Below are positions 26,655 through 35,419 of a stretch of 64,000 bases of DNA, piece after piece. Each line of letters opens with the position of its first letter. Within the stretch, counting starts at the first letter, position 1. The notes beneath the pieces are model-generated. The model ran no database searches. It saw only the letters and a program-made list of their open reading frames with translations, and was not told the DNA's origin. The DNA is from Terriglobus saanensis SP1PR4 (lineage in GTDB: Bacteria; Acidobacteriota; Terriglobia; Terriglobales; Acidobacteriaceae), in contig NC_014963.1 of the NCBI RefSeq assembly GCF_000179915.2, positions 1,488,001 through 1,552,000 on the forward strand. The letters run 5' to 3'. The position numbers and the translations under genes are program-made.

Positions 26655-29600
26655 ATGAACATGATTCACAAAGTTGAACCGGCATCGAACGCCGGGCGAC
26701 TCTATATGAGCGATGCATCTGAGCATCGCCTGCGAACATTGGTGAAGCACCTCACGCTTCCGCTGATGATTCTCTTTCTTGCAACCATCTCCGCACTGGG
26801 CCAGCTGACCACATCCGACATCCTGGGAACCGTCACCGACAGCACCGGTGCAGAAATAACTAACGCCACCATTACCATCCGCAATTTGGATACAAACGAT
26901 ACCCGCACCGTGAAGACCAACGGTAACGGTGACTACTCCTTTAATCTTCTCCAGCCAGGTCACTACAACATTCGCATTGAAGCGCCCGGGTTCAAATCTT
27001 CGAATACGGCAAGCCTCGCGGTAGAAGCTGGCGATCGAGCCCGTGCCGATGCCCATCTCGAACCCGGAGCCTCCAGCGAAACCATCACCGTCGAAGCGCA
27101 GACGCCGCTACTCCAGGCAGACACGGCCACCGTCAGCTCCACCGTTACGGCAAAGGCGGTACAGGACCTTCCGCTCAACGGTCGTAACTTCGTTCAGCTG
27201 GTTCAGCTCACCCCAGGTGCGAACGAAGGTCCCGGTAATGGTCTCTCCAGTGGCGGCCGTCCAGACGATCGTCGCTCCAATGCAGCTGGCATCTCGGTTA
27301 ACGGGCAGGATGACACCCTCAACAACTGGGTAGTCGACGGCATCGATGACAACGAACGCATCATCGGATCCATCGGTGTCAAACCGAATGTCGAAGGCAT
27401 TCAGGAGATCACCGTGCAGACGAACAGCTACGCGCCGGAGGCCGGCCGTACCGCCGGAGGCGTCATCAACATCGTCACCCGCTCTGGAACGAACCAGTTC
27501 CACGGCAGTGTCTATGAGTTCTTCCGGAATGACATCTTCGATGGGCGCAGCGTTCTGCAGACCAGCGGAGACAAACCCCGGCTTCGGCAGAACCAGTTTG
27601 GTGGCAGCATCGGTGGTCCGGTCATCAAGGACAAAGCTTTCTTCTACTTTGACTACGAAGGTCTGCGGCAGGTCGTAGGTCTCACCTATACCAAGACTGT
27701 CCCTACGCTTTCCGAGTACAACGCCATCAACAGTATCGGCGGAAGTACGCCCCAGTCTCTGTTGTCAGCCGACAACGGTACGGCAGGGCTTCCCATTGAC
27801 CCGATCGCGCTGAACTACCTTAAACTCTTTCCGGCCCCCAATGCTGGACCCGTCGGTCAATTGACCAACAACTACATTACAAGTCCCAGCAAAACCCAGA
27901 GCAGCAACACCTATGATGCTCGCGTTGACTTCAAACTCAACGACAGCAATCAACTCTTCGCGCGTTTCGCATACAACACCGTAACAACGTTCACCCCTCC
28001 GGGTCTCGGCACGCAGAACGGTTTACAGATCAGCGGCGGTCGGTACGACTTCGACGGTCCCGCGACCGATATTGCGCAGCAGTATGCTCTGGGCTATACC
28101 CATATCTTCAGTCCCAGACTAGTTCTCGACCTCCGGGCCGCGTTCACCCGAATCAACAATCTCTCTCTTCCGCTTAACTACGGAAAGGGCGCGGACACAC
28201 AGGTCGGCTTTCCTGCGGGACACATAGCATTTAGTCCGTTCGCCGATTCGCTTACTCCCGTTTCTGTAGGTCCCTTCGCGGATATTGGAGACGGTGCCTA
28301 TGTTCCTCTGCAGGACATCGACAATACCTTCCAATACCTCGGAACCATCAGCTGGACGAAGGGCAACCACAACATCAAGGCCGGGCTCAGCTTCCTTCGT
28401 CGGCAGGCGCGTAACGTCCAAAGCGCTTCCGCGACGGGTGCCTACCAGTTCAACCTTCCAACAGACACCGTCAACGTGCCGGTCGTCACGAATGCGAGTC
28501 TGTTGCTCCAGCAAGACCATCAACTTGCGTCTACACTCGTGGGAGCTTTCGCAAGTACTACGCGTAACTTCAACCTGAGCCCCCCTGACTACCGTAGTTA
28601 CGAACCCAGCGGCTTCGTGCAGGACAGCTGGAAGATCACTCCAAAGCTAACCTTTATTTACGGTCTTCGTTACGATGTCTTTACGCCCTTCACCGAAGCG
28701 CATAACCGGATTTCGAACTTCGACTTCCCGCAGGCACTCACCCTCAATGCACAAAACATCAGCTCTGCTTTGAAGATCGCTGGCCAGAACGGCGTCGACT
28801 CCAAGGTGAATATTCCCACCGATTACTCCAACGTTGCTCCACGCGTCGGCTTCTCCCTGTCGCTCGCGCCTACCACTGTCCTCCGCGGCGGCTACGGCCT
28901 GAGTTTCTTCCCCGGCAACTACACCTCCAACGCCGACCTGAAGAACGCGCCATTCACCTCCAACTTCAGTCCGGCCTGCCAGTCTCAGATTGCTGTAAAC
29001 ATTGAAACTGCGAAAAACCAACTTGCTGGTCAGAATGGAAGCTGCGCCGCCATCCCAGGCGCACCATCTACTCTGGCTCAGGGACTGCCGGTTCCAGCCG
29101 CTCCGGACATCACGAACCTGGCCGCTATTTCAGGTCTCTCGTTCGTAGCCGAAGCTCCTAAGTTTCGTTCGGCTCTCATCCAGCAGTTTAATCTGCAGGT
29201 GCAGCAGCAGGTCGGTCCGAACGTCTTCACCATCGGCTACGTTGGAAACATCGGTCAACATCTGCCGGAGTCCATCAATAATATCAACCAGCCGAAGCCC
29301 TATAACCCATTGGCACCGGTAGGAAGCGCGGCCAATCCCGTAGGCGGAGCGCGTCCACTCAATTCGGTACTTCCGAACCTCTCCGGCGTCAGCTATATCG
29401 ACAGCGGAGGCGTCTCGAACTACAACGCTCTACAGGCCTCTTTCCAGCGTCGCTTCGTGAGAGGTCTGGCCTTCGATGCGAACTACACCTGGGCCAAGGC
29501 GCTCAGCGACATCACTGGCTTCTCCCAGCAGGGAAGCAACCAGGGTTGGAGTAACGCCGATCCTACGCGCATCCGTCAGATCGAATACGCCATCGCAGAA

Positions 29601-30197
29601 AACGATATCCAAAATCGCTTCGCTCTCTCGCTGAACTACGAGTTCCAGTTCGGAAAGAGCTTCCAGGGTTTCAAAAGAGCGCTCTTTTCCGGATGGCAGG
29701 CAAATACAATCACCGTCTGGCAGAGTGGTAAACCCTTCACGATCACCAGCACTGGAAGCGGTGTCGACAATCCCATTGAGAGCGATGGCAAACCACATGG
29801 CTTCAGCAATCGCGCCACACCGCAGAACAGCGGAGGCAACGATCGTCCCAACCAGCTTGGAGACGCGCGCGGCTCCAAGTCCAACAGTCAATTCTTCAAT
29901 ACAGCTGCGTTCGCTCCGCAACCACTCGGAACGGTGGGATCCGCTCAGCGCAACTCGCTGTTTGGCCCCAACTTCCGCCATGTGGATCTCTCTCTCTTCA
30001 AAACCTTTCCTGTCACAGAGCGTTTGAACGTGCAATTTCGTGCGGAAAGTTACAACATCTCCAACACGCCGAACTTCTACATCGGGAACGGCACCTCCAC
30101 GTCACAGTTTGGCAGCGCGACCTTCGGTCAGATCTCACAGACCGATCCAAACTACACCCCAAGGCTGTATCAGTTCGCCCTCAAAGCGCAGTTCTAA
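26655..30197 (+). CDS. TonB-dependent receptor, Oar-like, with carboxypeptidase-regulatory-like domain
   Basis: 1180 residues from the ATG at 26655, preceded by AGAGAGG at 7 nt; the frame is open upstream but lacks such a signal. The order is: a signal segment (LTLPLMILFLATISALGQ), a regulatory-like domain (about 50-135: DILGTVTDSTGAEITNA, GDYSFNLLQPGHYNI), a plug (VQDLPLNGRNFVQL, GGVINIVTRSGTNQFHGSVYEF) and a barrel ending LYQFALKAQF. It resembles the receptor at 2297 in architecture but is longer and diverged. The ligand is unknown, with no glycan-use gene next to it. A hairpin follows the stop. Confidence 0.92.
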   Translation: MNMIHKVEPASNAGRLYMSDASEHRLRTLVKHLTLPLMILFLATISALGQLTTSDILGTVTDSTGAEITNATITIRNLDTNDTRTVKTNGNGDYSFNLLQPGHYNIRIEAPGFKSSNTASLAVEAGDRARADAHLEPGASSETITVEAQTPLLQADTATVSSTVTAKAVQDLPLNGRNFVQLVQLTPGANEGPGNGLSSGGRPDDRRSNAAGISVNGQDDTLNNWVVDGIDDNERIIGSIGVKPNVEGIQEITVQTNSYAPEAGRTAGGVINIVTRSGTNQFHGSVYEFFRNDIFDGRSVLQTSGDKPRLRQNQFGGSIGGPVIKDKAFFYFDYEGLRQVVGLTYTKTVPTLSEYNAINSIGGSTPQSLLSADNGTAGLPIDPIALNYLKLFPAPNAGPVGQLTNNYITSPSKTQSSNTYDARVDFKLNDSNQLFARFAYNTVTTFTPPGLGTQNGLQISGGRYDFDGPATDIAQQYALGYTHIFSPRLVLDLRAAFTRINNLSLPLNYGKGADTQVGFPAGHIAFSPFADSLTPVSVGPFADIGDGAYVPLQDIDNTFQYLGTISWTKGNHNIKAGLSFLRRQARNVQSASATGAYQFNLPTDTVNVPVVTNASLLLQQDHQLASTLVGAFASTTRNFNLSPPDYRSYEPSGFVQDSWKITPKLTFIYGLRYDVFTPFTEAHNRISNFDFPQALTLNAQNISSALKIAGQNGVDSKVNIPTDYSNVAPRVGFSLSLAPTTVLRGGYGLSFFPGNYTSNADLKNAPFTSNFSPACQSQIAVNIETAKNQLAGQNGSCAAIPGAPSTLAQGLPVPAAPDITNLAAISGLSFVAEAPKFRSALIQQFNLQVQQQVGPNVFTIGYVGNIGQHLPESINNINQPKPYNPLAPVGSAANPVGGARPLNSVLPNLSGVSYIDSGGVSNYNALQASFQRRFVRGLAFDANYTWAKALSDITGFSQQGSNQGWSNADPTRIRQIEYAIAENDIQNRFALSLNYEFQFGKSFQGFKRALFSGWQANTITVWQSGKPFTITSTGSGVDNPIESDGKPHGFSNRATPQNSGGNDRPNQLGDARGSKSNSQFFNTAAFAPQPLGTVGSAQRNSLFGPNFRHVDLSLFKTFPVTERLNVQFRAESYNISNTPNFYIGNGTSTSQFGSATFGQISQTDPNYTPRLYQFALKAQF

Positions 30198-30212
30198 CCC
30201 AAACGTATCGAC

Positions 30213-30247
30213 CCATCGGCGAGAGCATTCCGTGCTCTCGCCGATGG
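30213..30247 (+). terminator. Hairpin after the TonB-receptor gene
   Basis: A perfect 15-bp stem (30213-30227 with 30233-30247) and 5-nt loop starting 15 nt after the stop codon. The T-run is short (ATCATTT). Confidence 0.7.
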
Positions 30248-30278
30248 ATCATTTAACTCTCAAATCAACCAAAGAATT

Positions 30279-30518
30279 GGGTGCCCTTTACATCGCGCTT
30301 TCGCGATGTGTGGGCTATGCGCGAAGCGCGGTGCAGGAAAGATTGCGCGGGAACCTCACTTTGTCATCCCCCTGGCATTGCGATCTGCTTTCCGTCTAGT
30401 GCCCCATTCTTTCGCGCTCTTGCGAAAGGGTGGGGTCGCGCGGAGCGCACAAGCAGATCTCACCCGGGAAAAGAGACCGGTGGCTGGGTGCCCATACATC
30501 GCGTCCTTGCGATGTGGG
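30279..30518. repeat. Cluster of three palindromic REP-like hairpins
   Basis: Two related units start GGGTGCCC and centre on ACATCGC/GCGATGT stems (30290-30309 and 30496-30515), each followed by GGGCTAT and GCGAAG. Between them is a different hairpin, 30402-30434, pairing CCCCA..CTTTCGC with GCGAAAG..TGGGG. The repeated head and tail sequence shows that the first and third are copies of one element. No protein is encoded. Such intergenic palindromes are frequent in Terriglobia genomes as far as I recall. Confidence 0.7.
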
Positions 30519-30629
30519 CTATTTGCGAAGTACATCCCGTTTCAGTCTCGGTTTGCAGGAAAAGAAAGGAAATGATCGTACTCTTACCGAGCCTATAGAA
30601 AGTACCTGGCGCTAGATAAGCAGAGCAAA

Positions 30630-30708
30630 TCAAGATTGAGGTCGGTGAAGAACTCGACAAAAGAGGGAAATGAAGATGCTATCTTGATGGAACCCAAATC
30701 AATCTTGA
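30630..30708. promoter_or_regulatory. Three related half-sites upstream of the Mrr-like gene (candidate operator)
   Basis: TCAAGATTGA at 30630-30639 is the exact inverse complement of TCAATCTTGA at 30699-30708, and ATCTTGAT at 30681-30688 repeats the core in the second orientation. The last site ends 14 nt before the ATG at 30723. The spacing suits a repressor that loops or spreads over the promoter. Confidence 0.4.
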
Positions 30709-30722
30709 AATAGGACCTGCCA

Positions 30723-31346
30723 ATGTTCGAGAAGCGGATAACACATTCTGAGCTTAGTGCTTATCGAGTAGTTCGCGCGCAAAGTGAGTACGATCTCGAA
30801 AGAATCGCTGCCGCTCAGATAGCGATCTGGAACGACAGATGGAAAAGGAAGCAAGAAGCTGACCGCAATCGTGAATCACGGACCAACAGCCTAAAGGCGC
30901 GTGCTTTGAACGCCACTCAAGCGGCCACAGCTAAATCGCTTGCACTTGAACAAACTAGGGAGCTTGAGGCTGAACGGAATTATCTTGAAAACCTACTGCA
31001 ACCAGCTCTTTCCCGTGATGCCCGAGTTGATTGGGAAGTAAAGAAGACACATGTGAAGTTTCCAGTTTCCCGGCCTTCACCGTCTCAAGCCATCCCTTTA
31101 CCAAACCTTCCAGATCAGACGAACTTTGTATATAACCCGAGCCCTATCCAACCGAAATTCAACTTCATAGACAGAATCTTAACTAATCGAAAATTGAAGA
31201 AGATCGAAGAGGTCGAAAAGCTGAATGCTGATGCTATAGCCAAGGCAAAGGCAGCCTTCGATGTTGCGCTGCAGGTCTGGAGTGAAAAAAAGAAGCGGTC
31301 GAGACAGCCAACCTTGAACTCTCGAAGCGTTTTGACATCGAGTTGA
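30723..31346 (+). CDS. Mrr-like restriction endonuclease, N-terminal part (frame 0)
   Basis: 207 residues if translation stays in frame. It is charged and mostly coiled coil (AQSEYDLERIAAAQIAIWND, EKLNADAIAKAKAAFDVALQ) with a Pro-rich break in the middle. This matches the N-terminal coiled coil of a large single-chain restriction endonuclease family with a C-terminal Mrr catalytic domain. The frame ends in about 18 residues of out-of-register sequence after an A AAA AAG heptamer at 31286-31292, while the neighbouring -1 frame continues the coiled coil without a break. Either ribosomes shift, or one A has been lost from the run. The G+C content here is visibly lower than in the flanking genes. 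Confidence 0.75.
   Translation: MFEKRITHSELSAYRVVRAQSEYDLERIAAAQIAIWNDRWKRKQEADRNRESRTNSLKARALNATQAATAKSLALEQTRELEAERNYLENLLQPALSRDARVDWEVKKTHVKFPVSRPSPSQAIPLPNLPDQTNFVYNPSPIQPKFNFIDRILTNRKLKKIEEVEKLNADAIAKAKAAFDVALQVWSEKKKRSRQPTLNSRSVLTSS
31286..31325 (+). other. Candidate -1 programmed frameshift signal (A AAA AAG plus stem-loop)
   Basis: The heptamer 31286-31292 is A AAA AAG read in the zero frame as AAA AAG, the slippery sequence of E. coli dnaX. AGGT (31273-31276) lies about 10 nt upstream, like the stimulatory Shine-Dalgarno of dnaX. Six nt downstream, TCGAGA (31299-31304) can pair with TCTCGA (31320-31325) across a 15-nt loop; this 6-bp stem is weak. Confidence 0.45.
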
Positions 31347-32446
31347 AGCGCTGGGACTTGCAGAAGAGCGAATTCGAAACGCAGCAAGAGGCGAGAAACA
31401 AGGAGATAGATTGCCAGCGTTCAGCGTATGAGGCTAAGAATCAAGACGCGATCAATACTTACCTTGAGGAGGTACTGAGTCAGTCGGAATACCCAGACAC
31501 CTTTCCGCAAGAGCACTACTTCGAATACAAGAGCTCAACTGGGAATCTCGTTTTAGACTATGAGCTTCCTAGTAGGGATGTGATGCCGTCAGTGAAGGAT
31601 GTTAAGTATATTGCCAGTCGGTCTGAATTTCAGAAGTCCTTAGTGCCAGATACCTGGGTAAGGAAGACTTACGATGAGATGCTTTATCAGATCGCCCTGC
31701 GCACGTTATACGAGATGTTTCAGAGTGACGCCTGTGACGCCTTGGTCTCGGTGGTTTTCAATGGTTGGGTTCGTTCGGTTGATCGGGCGACGGGGTCACC
31801 CGTACACGCCTGCGTGATGAGCATTGAAGCAAGAAAAGACGAATTTTTGGCTATAAATCTCGATCGTGTAGATCCTAAGGCGTGTTTCAAAAAGCTTAAG
31901 GGCGTTTCGGCTAGCAAATTGATTGAACTCAGTCCTATCAAGCCAATCGTCACTTTGAATAGAGAGGATCGTAGATTCGTAGAAGGGTACGACGTCGCCG
32001 ACTCCTTGGACGAACGAACCAATCTCGCGTCAATGGATTGGATGGATTTCGAAAACCTTATACGCGAAGTTTTTGAAAAAGAATTTAGTAAAGGTGGAGG
32101 AGAGGTCCGCATCACTCAGGCGAGCCGGGATGGAGGGGTCGATGCTGTTGCCTTCGATCCCGATCCCATCAGAGGAGGAAAGATTGTTATTCAGGCAAAG
32201 CGATACACAAACACGGTCGGAGTATCGGCAGTGCGTGACCTTTACGGTACCGTTCACAATGAGGGCGCTAACAAAGGAATATTGGTCACTACATCCGACT
32301 TTGGACCAGACGCTTATGCATTCGCAAAAGACAAGCCTCTTACTCTATTGAGCGGAGCAGAACTACTGTATCTTCTCGGACAGCATGGTCACGCAGCCAA
32401 GATTGACCTTGCGGAAGCGAAGCGGCTCGCAGCTGAGGCACTCTAA
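31292..32446 (+). CDS. Mrr-like restriction endonuclease, catalytic part (frame -1)
   Basis: About 384 residues counted from the shift point; a TTG at 31343 that overlaps the upstream TGA (TTGA) could also start it. The first part finishes the coiled coil (EAVETANLELSKRFDIELKR), then a middle domain (NLVLDYELPSRDVMPSVKD, VVFNGWVRSVDRATGSPV) leads to the Mrr_cat nuclease: DFENLIREVFEKEFSKGGG, SRDGGVDAVAF (Asp codons 32129 and 32141) and VIQAKRYTNTVGVSAVRDL (Gln-x-Lys, codons 32192-32200). All catalytic residues are intact. Mrr nucleases cut modified or foreign DNA. Joined with the upstream part the protein has 574 residues. No methyltransferase gene is adjacent, which fits a type IV-like enzyme. 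Confidence 0.8.
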   Translation, partial: EAVETANLELSKRFDIELKRWDLQKSEFETQQEARNKEIDCQRSAYEAKNQDAINTYLEEVLSQSEYPDTFPQEHYFEYKSSTGNLVLDYELPSRDVMPSVKDVKYIASRSEFQKSLVPDTWVRKTYDEMLYQIALRTLYEMFQSDACDALVSVVFNGWVRSVDRATGSPVHACVMSIEARKDEFLAINLDRVDPKACFKKLKGVSASKLIELSPIKPIVTLNREDRRFVEGYDVADSLDERTNLASMDWMDFENLIREVFEKEFSKGGGEVRITQASRDGGVDAVAFDPDPIRGGKIVIQAKRYTNTVGVSAVRDLYGTVHNEGANKGILVTTSDFGPDAYAFAKDKPLTLLSGAELLYLLGQHGHAAKIDLAEAKRLAAEAL

Positions 32447-32480
32447 ACTTCTACGATGTTTGATTTTCGAATTTATTGAC

Positions 32481-35285
32481 CTATTTCGCGTCTCTCCAGT
32501 TCGGTCCCTTCCCAACTTCGGCCACAATCGGAATCGAAAGCGAAACCACCCCCTCCATCTCCAGCTTTACAAGTGCAGCAACCTCCTCCGTTTCACCCAC
32601 CGGCGCATCGAAGAGTAGTTCATCATGCACCTGGAGCGTCATGCGCGTCGCCAGCTTCCGCTCCGTAAGCGCTGCGTCGATCTTGAGCATGGCGATCTTG
32701 ATCATGTCCGCAGCGGTGCCCTGGAGAGGCGTATTCACCGCAGTGCGCTCTGCGAATCCCCTCTGATTAGGGTTCCGTGAACCGATATCGGGAATGGGAC
32801 GCGTGCGTCCGAAGAGCGTAGAAACTTTCCCCGTCGAGCGTGTGTCTGAGATCGTCCGTTCGATGAAGGCCGTCACCCCGGCATAGCGCTCACGATAGCG
32901 TTCGATATAAAGCTTGGCCTCGCCCTGCGGGATACCCAGTTGCGCCGCCAGACCAAAGGGCGAGATGCCATAGACGATGCCGAAGTTCACGGCCTTCGCG
33001 CGGTTGCGTGTTTCCTTGTCCATCGTCTCAGGATCGACTTCGAAGACCTCTGCTGCCGTAATGGTATGGATGTCCTTGCCCGTGCGGTATGCGTCGAGCA
33101 GCAAGGGATCCTGCGAGAAGTGCGCCATCAGCCGCAGCTCGATCTGCGAATAGTCCGCGGAGAGGAGGACGTTTCCCTCAGCCGGAATGAAGGCCGCACG
33201 GATCTCACGACCAAGTGCGGTCCGCGTCGGAATGTTCTGCAGATTCGGGTTCGTGGAGCTGAGCCGCCCGGTCGCGGTGCCCACCTGATTGAACGTCGTA
33301 TGGACGCGTCCTTCGCGGTCGGCCAGTTGTGGAAGCTGCTCCGTGTAGTTGCTGCGCAGCTTCGCCAACTGCCGGTACTCCAGCACCAGCGCTGGGGCCT
33401 CGTGGTGCGCCGCAAGCTCTTCCAGAACATCCTGTGCAGTGGAGACGACCTTACCCTTGCCGTACTTCATCGGCTTGGGGAGATCCATCTTGTTGAAGAG
33501 AACATCTCCCAGCTGCTTAGGCGAGTTGATATTGAAGCGGTGCCCGGACATCGCATAGATGCGCTCGGCCAGAGCATCCATGTCCACGGCCAGCTTGGAG
33601 CTCATATCGCGCAGCACCTGCGAATCGATACGGCATCCCACCTGTTCCATCCGCAGCAGAACCGGAACCAGAGGAAGGTCGATCTCCTCATAGGGCTTAA
33701 GAAGCTCGCCTTCTTCGGCTTGTATGCGAAGCGCGGGCGCGAGCCGGTGGATCGCAGAGGCGGCTTCAGGGAGTGCTGTCGCGGGTGGCGTCTGATTTTT
33801 TACCAGCGGCGTAATACTCTGGCCCATCCGCGCGGCGACGTCCGCCAGCTTATGCGAGCCGTGCGTTGGATTAATAAGGTAGCTATACAGCATGACGTCG
33901 TGGGCGACATTCGCGATCTCGAGGCCGCGCTGTCCGGCCGTATGAAGCAGCGACTTCAGATCGTGGGTCGTTTTGGGAAGGGCCGGATCCTTGAGCGCAT
34001 CTCGTATCGCGGTCGCCTCGGGGGCGTTGAGATCGAGGAGCAGGGCCGTGTTATCGTCCGCTGCCAGACCGGCCATGAGCGTATTGCCGGTCGGCTCGGC
34101 TGCGGTGATGGCTGGTATCTCTGGTTCAGGCGCGCCAAAGAGAGACATATTTTCCGTTGGCGGTGGTTCCGGCTCTTCTCCTTCGGTCGATTCGGAGCTG
34201 TCGTCGGCGCAGATCTCTGCAGCCAGGGCAGCTTCGGACTCCTGGAGAAATATAGTCAGATTCTGCCTGCTTCTCGCTGATTGCAAAAGGGTTGAGATTT
34301 CCTCTGCATTTGGCTTGGTGATCAGATTCGCCTTCTCGGCAGTCGCAGGAGGTGCCAGCTCCTTAAGGAGAGTCGTGAACTCCAGCTCAGAGAACAGCGC
34401 TCGCAGAAGGACAGGTTCCGGCTCAGTTGTAGTCATGTCTTCGAGCGAAAACTCCATCGGCAGATTGCAGTGGATCGTTGCCAGTTCCTTTGAGAGCAGC
34501 ACCATCTCGCGGTTGTTCTGGAGCGATTCGCGCTGGGTCTTCTTTTTTACGTCGGCTGCCTTGTCCAGAGCGTTTTCAACAGAGCCGAAGGCCTGGATGA
34601 GTTCCACGGATCCCTTGTCGCCGATGCCCGGTGCGCCCGGGATGTTGTCAATAGAATCTCCGCGAAGGGCCATTACGTCAACGACTTGCCGGGGCGGGAC
34701 GCCCAACACCTCTTCCACCTTGGCTGGGTCGAGAATCAGGTTGTCCTTCATCGGGTTAAGGATGGAAACGTTCTCATTCACGAGCTGCATCATGTCCTTA
34801 TCCGAGGAGACGACGTAGACGTGATGCCCCTGCTCCGCCAGCCGACAACTCAGCGTGCCGATGACGTCGTCAGCCTCGTAGCCCTCGTAAGACAGGATCG
34901 GAATACGGAAGGCTTCGAGCGCACGGCGAATATAAGGCTGCTGCTGTTCCAGATCGGGCGGGGTTTCTGAACGATTGGCCTTGTAGCCGAGGTAGTCAAC
35001 CTCATCAAACTGCTGGGTTTTGATGTTGAACTTCCGCATCGTCTTCATCTCGGCGGCCAGCTCGTTGCGGTGTACCGGTGCACCGCCTTCGTAAATCGCC
35101 GCCAGATAATGGGGCGCGAAGTCGCGGCGGAGCTTATTGATCATATTGACGAAGACATAGGTAGCCGCCGTGGGAATACCGGTGCGTGTCGACATGGGGC
35201 GCGAGCGCTGCATGGCATGATAGGCGCGGAAAACGAAGGCCATGGTATCGAGCAGGTAGACGGGCGGCTTGGTTGAGGGGGCCAT
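32481..35285 (-). CDS. polA: DNA polymerase I, proofreading domain degenerate
   Basis: 934 residues from the ATG at 35285 (MAPSTKPPVYLLD). The 5' nuclease domain (about 1-300) keeps YEGYEADDVIGTL, SSDKDMMQLV and the helix-hairpin region ALRGDSIDNIPGAPGIGDKG. At the site where other PolA proteins read VFDxxxxxFRHE it reads AIYEGGAPVHRNE, with an extra stretch of about 15-20 residues before LGYKANR. The 3'-5' exonuclease fold is present but its DxE metal motif is missing, so proofreading is probably lost, as in many bacteria. The polymerase motifs are intact: SADYSQIELR (A), RAKAVNFGIVYGISPFG (B) and LQVHDELLFD (C). It acts in repair and Okazaki-fragment processing. Confidence 0.97.
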   Translation of the reverse strand: MAPSTKPPVYLLDTMAFVFRAYHAMQRSRPMSTRTGIPTAATYVFVNMINKLRRDFAPHYLAAIYEGGAPVHRNELAAEMKTMRKFNIKTQQFDEVDYLGYKANRSETPPDLEQQQPYIRRALEAFRIPILSYEGYEADDVIGTLSCRLAEQGHHVYVVSSDKDMMQLVNENVSILNPMKDNLILDPAKVEEVLGVPPRQVVDVMALRGDSIDNIPGAPGIGDKGSVELIQAFGSVENALDKAADVKKKTQRESLQNNREMVLLSKELATIHCNLPMEFSLEDMTTTEPEPVLLRALFSELEFTTLLKELAPPATAEKANLITKPNAEEISTLLQSARSRQNLTIFLQESEAALAAEICADDSSESTEGEEPEPPPTENMSLFGAPEPEIPAITAAEPTGNTLMAGLAADDNTALLLDLNAPEATAIRDALKDPALPKTTHDLKSLLHTAGQRGLEIANVAHDVMLYSYLINPTHGSHKLADVAARMGQSITPLVKNQTPPATALPEAASAIHRLAPALRIQAEEGELLKPYEEIDLPLVPVLLRMEQVGCRIDSQVLRDMSSKLAVDMDALAERIYAMSGHRFNINSPKQLGDVLFNKMDLPKPMKYGKGKVVSTAQDVLEELAAHHEAPALVLEYRQLAKLRSNYTEQLPQLADREGRVHTTFNQVGTATGRLSSTNPNLQNIPTRTALGREIRAAFIPAEGNVLLSADYSQIELRLMAHFSQDPLLLDAYRTGKDIHTITAAEVFEVDPETMDKETRNRAKAVNFGIVYGISPFGLAAQLGIPQGEAKLYIERYRERYAGVTAFIERTISDTRSTGKVSTLFGRTRPIPDIGSRNPNQRGFAERTAVNTPLQGTAADMIKIAMLKIDAALTERKLATRMTLQVHDELLFDAPVGETEEVAALVKLEMEGVVSLSIPIVAEVGKGPNWRDAK

Positions 35286-35419
35286 ACTCTCAGGATAGAT
35301 CGGCAAGGATTTTGTTGCTTGCGGCCATTTGAGATAATACGATGAGGCAAATTTTAGAGACTGCAGATGAAGTAGAGGCTACGAACTCTTACTCATGAAG
35401 ACACTTTACGAGGTGGCAG

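Noticed and set aside
32940-34280. Open frame of 446 codons antisense to polA
   Set aside because: Its composition (Arg/Gly/Leu-rich, no motifs) is that of a G+C-rich shadow; polA on the other strand has every polymerase motif.
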